From Armigeres subalbatus (Eukaryota; Arthropoda; Insecta; Diptera; Culicidae), in assembly GCF_024139115.2 (NCBI RefSeq), contig NC_085141.1, positions 135,283,822 to 135,347,821 on the forward strand: a stretch of 64,000 bases of DNA. The letters are read 5' to 3'. A program made the position numbers and the translations under genes. Of this stretch, positions 13,001 to 25,000 are shown in pieces. The notes under the pieces are model-generated. The model did not search any database. It was not told the origin of the DNA and saw only the letters and a program-made list of their open reading frames with translations. How positions within the stretch are numbered: position 1 is the first letter of the stretch; each line of letters starts with the position of its first letter.

Positions 13001-16000
13001 TATGCTATTAATGCATATAAAAGATGTGAGGAAATAATGTTTCAGCCAGTCACTTGGAAGTGTTGATACTCAAGCTGCTAGGGAAAACATCCACAGCATT
13101 TTGGACTCAACGTGAAACCCCTCCAGTCAGGCATACGCTTTCCTTCTATTGCGCTGCACTATTTTATCTGCATTTTCTTCTATTTCGCGCACGCACGCAC
13201 ACACACACAAATCTTCCTCGGTCTCTGTCTCTATCAATGTAAATTGCTCTGTTCACAAGCTACTCCCTGTTTTCCCACTGTTGTTTTTTGCTTTATTGTA
13301 TCGTTTTTACAGTTGCGATTGATCTAATTGTGCACCACATTAGCGAGATAGTGCATACAAACGCCGGAAACACCACCAACGGAGCGCAAGTGAATCACAT
13401 TGCACCCGGCTTCAAACACGAGACCCACGCTTAGGGATTCGCTTAGTGCTCAAGAGTGATCGCGAGAAGAAGTCCAAAAAAAAGCCAAGAACAAAAGCCA
13501 AGTCAAATTACAATTTGCGTATGTGTGTGTTCTATGTAGTCTGTAGTGTCTCGAAGAGACAGGAATTGTGAGCTTACTTGACAGATGACACCTAACTGTC
13601 AGCTGTCACTTGCCACCAAATCCCTCAACTAAACCTAAGCCTAGTTTGATAAGTTTGTAAAGGAACTCATTTATACTGTGAAACGCAAGATACCTTTAGT
13701 TGTTTGAAAAAATAGTATTTTTGTGCAATTTTTAGTCCATCGCATCACATCAAAAGTCTGTGAATTTTAAGAAAACATTCCCCATTTTTTTATGCAAATA
13801 CAAAAAACAAAATACCATGCCTTGAAACCGTCAACCCCTCAGAACCGCCAGCACGAAATGTCATTCCTGGACAAGCATATTACAATCTGTCAATCCTAAA
13901 GCGGACGGTTTTTTTGAACAAATATCAAATCGATCTTTTCTACGTCATAAATATGTGTCAGGTGGTGTCATGTATACCGCCTTAAAGATAATCTTCGAGT
14001 AAATACAATAAATGAAGGACAAGGTCCTAGAATACGCATGTTTTCAATTTATTTCACATAGCCAAATTCCCATAGTTTAATACAGAGAGAATCAAACCTT
14101 AAATTGAAAAGTGTGTTAATAAATAAGCGGGTGTTTCAAGACTTGTCATAAGTTTGCTACAGCATCAAAGCATACATTCCTAGGGGATTCTCTATTCGTA
14201 AATTAAATTCAAATTAAACATAAAAGTGACAGTTGAAAAGCCGTGTCTCAACACTTATCCCTCATTTTCACTCATTGACAAAATCCGAATCCAGCCAAAA
14301 CAGACTGCAATAGTGATTCAGAAACTTGCTAATCTCAGAAGGTTAACGTTTTCGTATCGGATAACGCATCTCTAACTCAGACAGATCCTTAATAGTCGTG
14401 CCGTAGGTAGGTAGGAAGGTAGACAATCCAGTCCCGCCTTTTATTTTAATAATGTTTATGAAACTTGAAATGTGTGTAACAAGAGAAGATTTAACCCAGA
14501 GTCTAATGTGACCGTCATAGTAAACGCGTCGTGCGATAGGAATAACATTTATTATCAATGAACTGTCAAATTATTTGTCGCTGCGGTTCTCTTTGTTCTC
14601 GTTCCCAAACATGTTGGGTACACAACTGTCAAAACGTAAGGGAAGAGGCCCTAAAACGCAACTATCTATCTTGTTGAACTGATGCATAATGTAAAAATAC
14701 CCATGAATAGCGTTACAAATAAGACAATAGAGCAGTGTTTGCTTAGCTAGGGCATATTGCCCCCCTTCCCCTACTAATTTTTCCTTCGTTGACATTTAGC
14801 TTTGCTTATGAGGAAAGGGAACGAAAACAAAGGGAACCCCAGCGACAATCTTCCTCTATGATTTATTGCCTCTATTCCCTATCCTCACCAGCAAAAAATG
14901 TTTCGCCAGTGACGACAGCGACAATCTTCCTCTATAGTTTATTACCTCTATGTGTCTATTGTCACCGTAAGGCCTAAGGCCTGCCACTATTGATTAATAA
15001 TTATTTTCGAGCGACTTAGGGGAAATCGTAACAAATTTTTTTTTTTTAAATCGTGCACATTATTGATGTTTAGTGCTCGCGTCACCATTTCTTGAATTTT
15101 TAACCAATAAAGTATTATTTTTTTTCTTCAGAATTAATTTTATGAAAAAAAAAATGTATCGATCTTTTTCCATCAGCTAAATCGTTAGCCAGGTTCGATC
15201 TCATTTTTTGTTTCTGCAGCTTGACAAACTTGGAACAGCTGAGTGCGTGCTCAGCTTAGAATAAGAAACGTCATTTTTACTGAAATATCAACAACAAATA
15301 TGTACTTATTAATGATCACAACATTTATTTATCTTGATTTAGGGGAACGGTTCGGCAATTCATCCCATTGTCCTATTTCCATCCCATCAAAAACTAAGTA
15401 ATGAAAAGGAATTTGGTTTGTTTCTTATTTTTGTGATTTTTTACATCAGTGAACACGCGTGTTAGCAAAAAGAAGCGACGAGATTGGTGCTGTATTTCTT
15501 TATTTTGCGATGAGATAAATATTTGTTCAGTGAGATGGAAAACGGAAAAGTTCCCTTATATGATCAATCCACATTCGACAAAATCCATTCTCGAACAATG
15601 TCTATTCGATCAAAATTCGATCGAATGAATGAATGAACTTTATTCCATAGAAGTACCTGACAGAATTAAAATAAAGTATGATTCCCTGTCACTGTGATAC
15701 GTCTCTGACTTTCTCTTCTGGTATCGTTTTCGACGGTCAGCCAAAGTGAGCCAAAGAACTCATCAGCCACCTCTATTTCGTCACCACCAATATAAACTTC
15801 GCGGTTTTTCTGCCTCAGCGCACAAACCCATTGGCGCCCTTATTTAGGAGACTGCCACCCATGCCACATTTTTGTACGCTGCAGTGTGGATTTGCGGTGT
15901 AAACTCCGGTTCATCTACCTTTGTCGAGTCATTTAGTTCTCGCCTCAATCCCGACTACTCGGATAGTTCCCGGTGGAGAATCAATCCTCCGGAAGCTTCT

Positions 16001-19000
16001 CCGTAACCGACGACCCGCCTCAACGGGTGACTGGTCAAGCCTCTACTGGTTCAGTTCTCCATGAGTTCCGTTAGTTCAGGCTGACACATTTGGTTTCTTG
16101 CTACTTAAATGAGGATGATTGAGGCTGTAGTCAAGTCGTCCTTCACGTTGGACTTCTCGAACACTGTCATCTTCATGTCGTCAGCGATTGCCACTTGCTT
16201 GATTCCTGCACCCAATAAAACGAAACAGTTTTTGTATAAAATCTTGGCGTATACAGTTCTGCGAGATTTTAATACAACGAATGTCAACTTTGTATATTAA
16301 TACTTTACTAAACCATTACAAAATTGTGAATCATATTATGATTCCAAAATAGTAAAATGATTTTGCAAGGTTTCAATACAGAACAATAATAAAATCTGCC
16401 ATCCGCTGATATAATGTGGTGGGAGCTCCAGGATAACTTCGGCACTTCGGCCGCGATGGCTAGCCTTTCTTTAGATCAATACTAGAAGAAACTTTTAAAA
16501 CCGACACTTTCAGTGCCGTAATGCCAGTTCGTGGTAGTGCAAACCACCGATTGCTTCCTCGACTATCCTCCCGCATCCTCCACGTATGGCTACAACCTTT
16601 TCAGGATTACCTTCTCCATTAGCTTCCCAACGGTACGTATACAGAGCCAATTTTTCCAGGAATCCCAACAAGCTGATAGAACGCTTATTCAAACAAAATT
16701 TGTCTTTTGCAGCTTAAAAAGTGGCTTATTCAGCTTAAATTGTTTGTTGGAATGTCTGCTCGTCCCGGCACGTTTCAGGCTAATCTGAACATGTCTGTAA
16801 GCTGGGCACGATCAGTGACGGGAAATGTCATATCGATGTCATGGGACTAATTTGTTAATAACTTTTTTTCCGTGACATTTTTTTAAATTCGTTATCATGC
16901 CTCACACTGTATATTTAGAACAATGACCTGTTTGGCAAAGTTGTAGGATCCTTTAAGCATTACATGTTAATAAAAAAATCCGAGTTGTAAAAGACTTTTG
17001 AAAAAAGTAATTAGCAATTTAGTAATAGCAACCCCATGACATTTTTTTGACATTTCCCATCACTGGGCACGATGCGGCACGTAACCCATCAAATCCAAAA
17101 AAAATCCTATGATTTAATTACAAACGCCAAAATTGTTATAAAAAATAGTTTTCCCAGAAATTTAATTAATCACTTTTTTTTCACTCAAACTTTTAAAGGA
17201 ATTCTTGGAGTTATTAAAAAAAATGCATTTAGGAATGGAAACTCCAGTAGTTATTTCTATTTTCTATTTCTAATTTCTTTAAGAATTCTTTAAGAATTTT
17301 CTCTAGAAAATCTTTCAGATTTTCTTAGGAAATTTCTTCAAGAATTTCGAAAATTTCTCCAGGATTTTTTTTACGGAAATCTCTTCTGAAAATCTTTCAG
17401 AAATTCTTTCCTACGATTTCCTAGATTTTTCCGAAAATTTATTTAAGAATTAAATATGATTTTTTTTTCGGAAATATCAAAGGAACTTCCAGATGAAATA
17501 TCCGAAGGAGCACTTATAGTAAATTCTGAATAACTCGTAAAAGAATTACTGATTAGATTCCCGAAGAATTTCTTAAGGAATATCCGAAGGTCTTGAGGAC
17601 AATCATCACGGAATCCAAATTGAAAAGTACTCGCGTTTTCAAGGGCACACCACTTAATATGAAAACAACGCACTACTACTGTCATTTTTAATATTTCTGA
17701 TTTGCTGCATCGAAGCATGCGTGAACTAATAAAACTGACAGTTGTGCGTTACTTCCGTGTTGAGTGGTGAGCCCTTTAAAACTTTTGAATTTGAATTCCG
17801 TGAGGATTATCCTTAAGGGTTTTTTCACTACATTTCAGGAGGAATGTCTGAAGAAACTCTTGAAGCAATTTCCGAAGGAGTTCATAGAGAAATTTATGAA
17901 AGGAATTCTTCAAAAGGAAGTTTTGGAACACACAACACACAATCTGACACAATTCCCGTAGCTATTCTTGAAGAGATTCAAAAAAAAAATCTCAAATAAA
18001 TTCGTAAGGGAATAGTCGAAGGAATCCCTACAGGAATTTTTGAAGGAATTTCCGAAAAAATGCACTTTTCAAAGGAATTCCCAAAAAACGAAAGACATTC
18101 TGGGATTCCTTTTCAAATTTTTTTTGACCCTTTTTTCGGAAATCTCGTCAGAAGTTCTTTTAGGAATCCGTCGGAAATTTAATTAGGGAATTCCTTCAAG
18201 AACTTATCACGAAATTCCTTCAGGAAATGGGGGAATTTTATTAACTCTAGATCAACATTTGAAAAGGGCGTAACAGCCAAAATGTATTCCTTCTAAATCT
18301 TTGTCCACATATATAGCTAATGTAGATGAAGAATCAGAAGGAATAAATATTGGCTGTTACGCCCTTTCCAAATGTTGGTCTAGAACTATTCCTGTAGGAC
18401 AGCGGTTCTCAACCTTTTTCTTGAGAGGTACCCCTTCGGAGTTTTGCATCAATTGAGGTACCCCTTTTTTGCTGTGAAAATGAGGCCGATACAAATATTT
18501 AAAAACATTTTGTCTCCCCCCCCCTCGGATTTTTGCTCAAGAATAATAATATTTTGAGGGGTCAACAAAATAAAATTTGGATAATTTCTAGGATTGTCAA
18601 AATATTCTTTAAGAAATCCTAGAAGTTTTTTTTTCATTTAATATTTATTTTTTTTATCATCCTCGCCAAACTTGATCTTTCAGAGCCCAGAAGGACATAA
18701 TTTTAATTAAATAACTCATAAGATATATGGAAAATGGTACTGAAAATTAACGGGATATATGACTCTCCATAAAGTTGGCTGAAATTTTAATTATATCAAG
18801 CTCTTGAAGAAAAGCTTCCGAGTCTCTTGAAAAGCGGCTTTCGAGTCACTTAAAAGTAAGCTTCTAAGCATCTTGAAAGGACGCTTCTGAGCTTCTTGAA
18901 CGTTGGCTTCAAATCATCTGGAAAGTTGAATTCCGAGTCCCTTGAAGAGAGGCTTCCGGCCCTCTTGAAAAAAAAGCTTCCGAGCCTCTTAAAAGTAGGC

Positions 19001-22000
19001 TTTCGGGACGTTTGAAAGAATTCTACCGGGCCTCTTGAAAGGATGCTTCCGGTCCTCTTAAAAGAAGGCTTCTGGGCCTCTTGAAAGGAGGCTTTCACGC
19101 CTTTTAAAAGGAGGCTTCCGGGCTTCTAGAAAGGAGGCTTCCGGGCCTCTAGAAAGGAGGCTCCCGGGCCTCTAGAAAGGAGGCTTCCGGGCCTCTTGAA
19201 AGGAGGCTTCCGGGTGTCTTGAAAGGAGGCTTCCGGGTCTCTTGAAAGGAGGCTTCCGGGCCTCTTGAAAGGAGGCTTCCGGGCCTCTTGAAAGGAGGCT
19301 TCCGGGCCTCTTGAAAGGAGGCTTCCGGGCCTCTTGAAAGGAGGCTTCCGGGCCTCTTGAAAGGAGGCTTCCGGGCCTCTTGAAAGGAGTCCTACGAGCT
19401 GTTTAGAAGGAGGCTTTCGAGAAGCAACTGAGCTCTTCGAAAAAAAAACTTCATCTCTAAACTTTATTTCAGAAGCATATTCTTAACACATAATTCAACA
19501 TTTTGATTCAATCAGGTTGATTGCATAGATTTTTAAAAAAAATTATTCATTCGTCATTCTGGACTTTTAGTGTTTTGTCCCACTGTCCTTCATCCACTGT
19601 GGTGATTGTGTAGAGAAAGATTCAACAGTCCTGTGGTTACTGATCGCCATGCATATTATGTACACAATTTTGAAATAAAAAAAACATATATTTAAACTTG
19701 AATGATTCAAATTGATTAAAATCCGCCATTATACATTTTTGTCCGAGGTACCCCCGGGGCCTGGGAAAGGTACCCCCAGGGGTACATGTACCCCAGGTTG
19801 AGAACCGCTGCTGTAGGAGGTCCCGAAAGAATTTCTAGACCAACATTTGAAAAGGGCGTAACAGCCAAAATTCATTCTTTCTGATTCATCGTCCACATGT
19901 ATAGCTATACGAAAAATCAGAAGGAATAAATTTTGGCTGTTACGCCTTTTTCAAATGTTGGTCTAGATTTCTGGAGGAATTTTAGATGAAACTCCTAGAG
20001 AAGTTTCCAAATGTATTTCGGGCGAAATTTCGGAATGAATTCTTGAAGGAATTTCCAAAAAAAGAATTATGAAAGAAATCCACGAAAGAGTTTCCAATGA
20101 ACTCTCTAATCAAATACCTATTAGTATTTTCATATAAATTTTTAGATATAAACAGGAATTCTTTAGGAAATTACTTCACGAACCCCTGCAAGATTTTTTT
20201 CAGAAACATCCGTGAATTCTTTCGAAAATTCAGACAGTAGTATAAAAAAAAACTTGTTTTGAATCTGGAATTAAGACTTCATGCCTTGCTCAACCCTAAC
20301 AGGCCCAATTTTTTCTACGCGGTATTACCTTATAAATTTGACATGTTTCATTTGTTTTCGTGATTAATAATAGAGAAATAACAAAACAAGTTGAAAAATA
20401 TTTTTTCGGGATGTACTAGATCATCCAAACTGTCCTTGAGTCCAGAACTTGTGATCTACAAGTTACCATGCAAGCTTTTTCGTCACTCCATGCTTTGATA
20501 TGTATTCAACCATATCCATATTATGTTCCTAAACAAGAGCTGCTCACGTCGCTGGTGGGCTAATTTGAGTCCAACCACGCCATCCAACACCACTGATGGA
20601 AGCGGCGAAGCCTCTTCTTTCACTTAATTGCGCTGGATTGCGTTAGTGGGAACAAATTAGCCCAACTTTGAGTAACGAAAGAGTTATTTTCGCAGCTGTA
20701 GATTTCAAGTCTTGAAATCAAGGATAGTTTGAATGGCTCAGAATATCTCAAAAATATATTACGATATCGGTAGGCCTCCCATAAAGTGCAATGGACATAA
20801 TTGAATGCATATTGAAGCTTTGAATACCGAAAAGAGTTTCTAAGTAGCTGTAGATCTCACGTCCCGAACGCAAGGACAGTTTGGATTGCCCAGAATATCA
20901 TAAAACTATCCTACAATATCCGTTTACATCCCGGGAAATGTAATGGATATAAGTTTAGTTTAGATTGCCCAGAATGTCTCTAAACTATCTTACGATATCT
21001 GTTGACCACCCAAGAGAGGTAAGGGATATAATTGAATGCATGTTGAAGCTTTCAGTACTGAAAAAAGATTTCCTTGCAGCTGTAGATCTCAAATCACGAT
21101 CTCAAGGACAGTTTGTATTGCCCAGAATATCTTAAAACTATCTTACGATATCCGTTGACGTCCCGGAAGGCATAATGGGTATAATTGAACGAATATTGAA
21201 GCTTTGAGTATTGAAAAGACCTTCTAAGCAGCTGTAGATCTCAAGTTCCGATATCAAGAATAGACTGCCCAGAATATCTTAAAACTATCTTACGATATTG
21301 GTGCTGTGCAGGATGTAATTGAATTCATATTGAAGCTTTGAGTATTGGAAAACGATTTTCTTGCAGCTGTAGATCTCAAGTTCCAAACTCAAGGACAGTT
21401 TGGATAACGCAGGATATCCCAAAGCGATCTAACGATATCTGTTGATCTTTCAGGAGATGTAATGGATATAATTGATTACATAATAAAATTATGAGTACCG
21501 AAAAAAGCTTTTATACAGCTGAAGATAGTGTTCACTTTTATCCATTGTACGTTTTATACATCCATTTTTCTGTTGGGGTCGTATATGACCCCGTGGGCCT
21601 GAAAGGGTAAAAAAGATCAGAATATCGGAATTTCAGTCGAACCATCATCCAGAATTCCTTGGGAATTTACTTCAAAAGTTGCTTCGCAGTATTCATTCAG
21701 GTGAGAATTTATCCAAATTTATTCATTCGGAAAATCCTCCAGACATTTTATCGCAAAAAATAACTCCAGGAATTAATTCAGTTAGGGTAATTCACCAAAT
21801 GTTGAACGGCGTATTCCTTCGCCTATTGTTGAACGCACGTGCATTTCTTATGGGAGTTCAATAATAGGCGAAAAATTAGCCGTTCGACATTTGGCGGTTT
21901 CCCCTAGTCATCCTGAAATTCTTTCAGGCCTATTTAAATCTGGATTTATTTAATTCTGGATTTATTTCCGAAGAATTTTTTGAAGGACTGTTTGGAAAAA

Positions 22001-25000
22001 TCCCTGGAGCAAATTTTGAAAGAATTCTTGAAGAAATATTTAAAAAAAAAATCTTGGCAAAATTTAGGACTGTCGGAAATCTCTTCCTGGAGGTTTTCCC
22101 AGAATAATTTTTGAAATTTCTGGAAGATTTCTCCTAAAGAAATTTCGGAAGGCATTCCTAAAACATTTTTGTAGGTATTCTTGAAGGTTTTCCCTAACCT
22201 ATTCCCGAAGAAATTTTCAAATAAATTACAAAGAAATTTTCAAAAGAATTTTTAAAGGAATTTTTATAAGAATTTCTGTAGAAATTCCTGAAAGAATTCG
22301 CAAAGGAATTTTTGAAAATATTTCCTTAGAATTCTTTCGTTCAATTTTCAAATGAACGACTTGAAATGTTTGAAAAAAAAATCTGGACTTATTTCCGAAG
22401 AAATTTTTGAAGGACTGTTTGGAAAAATCCCTGGAGTTTTCCGGAGACGAGCCAGCCTCGGGTTGAAAGTCTCCTTAATAAAGTCAATAAAAATAAAAAA
22501 AATCCCTGGAGCAAATTTCGAAAGAATTCTTGAAGAAATATTAAAAAAAAAATCTTGGCTAAATTTAGGAATATCGAAAATTCCTTCCTGGAGGATTTCT
22601 CAGAAGAATTTTTGAATAATTTTCTAAATAAACTTTCGAAGAAATTCCTAAGGAAATTTCCGAAGGATTTCTCCTAGAGGATTTCTGGAAGGCATTCCTA
22701 AAACCATTTTTGTAGGTATTCTTGAAGATTTCCCTAACCTATTCCCGAAGAAATCTTATATATAAAAATGAAATGGTCTGTGTTCGTATCCGCATAACTC
22801 GAAAACGACTGGATGGATTTTTTCATTTCTTCAGCAGAAACATTCGTTATAGTTTCCGACAGGTTTATATGATATTTCCTAATGCGAAAATTACGAGTAA
22901 AGTTGAGCAAATCGTGAAAAACTAAAATTGTGATTCCTATGCGAACTTTGCATGGGCTGTTCGGAACACACATTCTCGCCTACTATGCAGGACAACGTCT
23001 GCCGGGTCGACTAGTCTATATAATAAAAATGAAATGGTCTGTGTTCGTATCCGCATAACTCGAAAACGGCTGGACGGATTTTCTTCATTTCTTCAGCAAA
23101 TATGTCCGATATCGTTTCCGACGGGTTTATATGATATTTTCGCATGCGAAAATCACGAGTAAAGTTGAGTAAATTCTAAAAACCTAAAATAAAGAATCGT
23201 ATCGAAACTTCGCATAGGCAGTTCACAGCGCGCATTTTCGCCTACTGCGCAGGACAACGTCTGCCAGGTCGACTAGTTTTAAATAAATTACAAAGAAATT
23301 TTCAAAAGAATTTTCAAAAGAATTTCTGTAGAAATTCCTGAAAGAATACGCAAAGGACTTTTTAAAGATATTTACTTAGAATTCCTTCTTTCAATTTTCA
23401 AATAAATGTTTAAAAAAATATTCTGGAATTATCTCCGAAGAAAGTTTTGAAGGACTGTTTGGAAAAATCCCTGGAGCAAATTTCGAAAGAATTCTTGAAG
23501 AAATGTTCAGAAAAAAATTTAGGAGTGTCGGAAATTCCTTCAGGGGTTCCGTTCATTGTTCATTGTACATTACGTCCATTGTTCGGCCCGGGAGCTTTAA
23601 TCGGGTCAATTGACTTTGCCCCTCCCCCCAGTAGCACCTCTGCCGGCATCATTGCCACCTCTTCTTCAGCTGCTTCTGCCCTCACTACCGCCAGCCTAGC
23701 CTAGCGGCCAGCCTCGCCGCTTTGAAAAGCTTGGTGCATTTCTCGATCACTTCCACAGCGCAAGACCTTTGCATTCTTCTTCTGGTCATGAGGCAGGTTG
23801 CAGGAAGGCTGCAATTCTCTCCCTCCAACAGTATTCCGGTGGCCTGCCATTCCGTCGCATGCTCGTGACAGAACTGCAACTTGCTCATCACCACTCATGC
23901 TTCCCAACTCCTCGGCTATCTTTTTTCACCTCGATGTCTATGTTTTAGTGGATAATCAGCCATAGTCCTTGCAGGTCGTCAAGCAGATTTTGACTGCAGA
24001 AGTATTGATTTTACCCCGTTTTACTGAAAGGTACCTTTGGATCATCATGACGTCTATCCTGATTAGGCCTTCCAGCAGCCGCCCGCCAGTGAGCCCTTCC
24101 TTAGGATGATCATCTCGCACGCTCTCGTCCTTCTTATGCTATGAGCCTCTTTACCTAGGTCTACCAGCTTTTCCGCACTGCGCATAGCCTTGAGCCCGTC
24201 GGCGTAGAGCTCTTTGTTGATTTGTCTATCAGCAGCGGCTCCCCCTCCTTTTTTTCTTTGCTGGCAATCGTTTTCCAGAGACTGGTTTCCTTGATTGGGT
24301 TGACCTCCCGCCTCTCGGTGGCCAACTGGCTTGTTTAGCCCTAGCCTTCTCTTACGTTCTTCGCCTTTGATTGCAACCTTCGTGGGCCTGTTCCCCTGAT
24401 TTCCGCTCTTTCGACGCCTTTTGATGTTTTGTGGGAAGCGCACATCCCAAGTAACATTTCAAGTTTTATTCCGCTCTAGGAGTGGTTTTCAAGATCGAAT
24501 TATAAGAGCTAACAATAAAACCCACTACTAAAGGACAACCTTCTGATGACCACTATAAGAGTAAGATATTGCCAAATGGCCCTCTCTAGGTTACCATTAT
24601 AAACCTGTTATAAGAGTATATAGAAATCCGTTTCAAGCCGCCCGCAAAAAAGGGAATTTGGTTGCGGCAGCTGTCAAATATGTTGCTTTGAAGAAATATT
24701 GCGAAAAAAGATTCGGCTGCCGGTGGGACTTGAACCCACACTATTCCATTTAGTACACGGACGTATTACCAAATATAACAACAGCTGCCCTTGCGAGAAG
24801 TTGTTCCATAACCAGCTAATAACGATGGGATATCAGTCAATTCCCCGTATCTATCGAATCTGCTTTGGCAACATTTCACACCCTGTTCTCTCTACCCAAC
24901 TATGTGTATCAGAATTTAACAACAGTCGGTTGCGTTTGAATCACAAACATGTGCTTCTATTTGTCGTATTGAGGCGGGTTTGCTTCTGCAACCACAATAG

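Larger units (their letters stand above)
18400..19810. mobile_element. Non-autonomous hAT-like element with internal tandem array
   Basis: 1411 bp. TIR CAGCGGTTCTCAACC at both ends (exact, inverted), followed inward by related GGTACCCC-rich subterminal sequence. Target duplication ctgtagga at 18392-18399 and 19811-19818. Contains a 23-bp minisatellite (about 18800-19435) and a partial MITE at 18484-18715. No transposase frame. Confidence 0.92.

Noticed and set aside
19100..19390. Regular short repeats resembling a CRISPR array
   Set aside because: Units are directly adjacent without spacers, the genome is eukaryotic, and the array sits inside a transposon; it is a minisatellite.
23447..23704. 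85-codon plus-strand frame ending in a Ser/Ala-rich stretch
   Set aside because: Joins satellite sequence to the antisense of a LINE ORF1 remnant; no gene context.
24716..24788. Functional tRNA-Ser gene
   Set aside because: The anticodon ACT, short variable region, weak D stem and odd discriminator argue against a working tRNA; kept only as tRNA-like.
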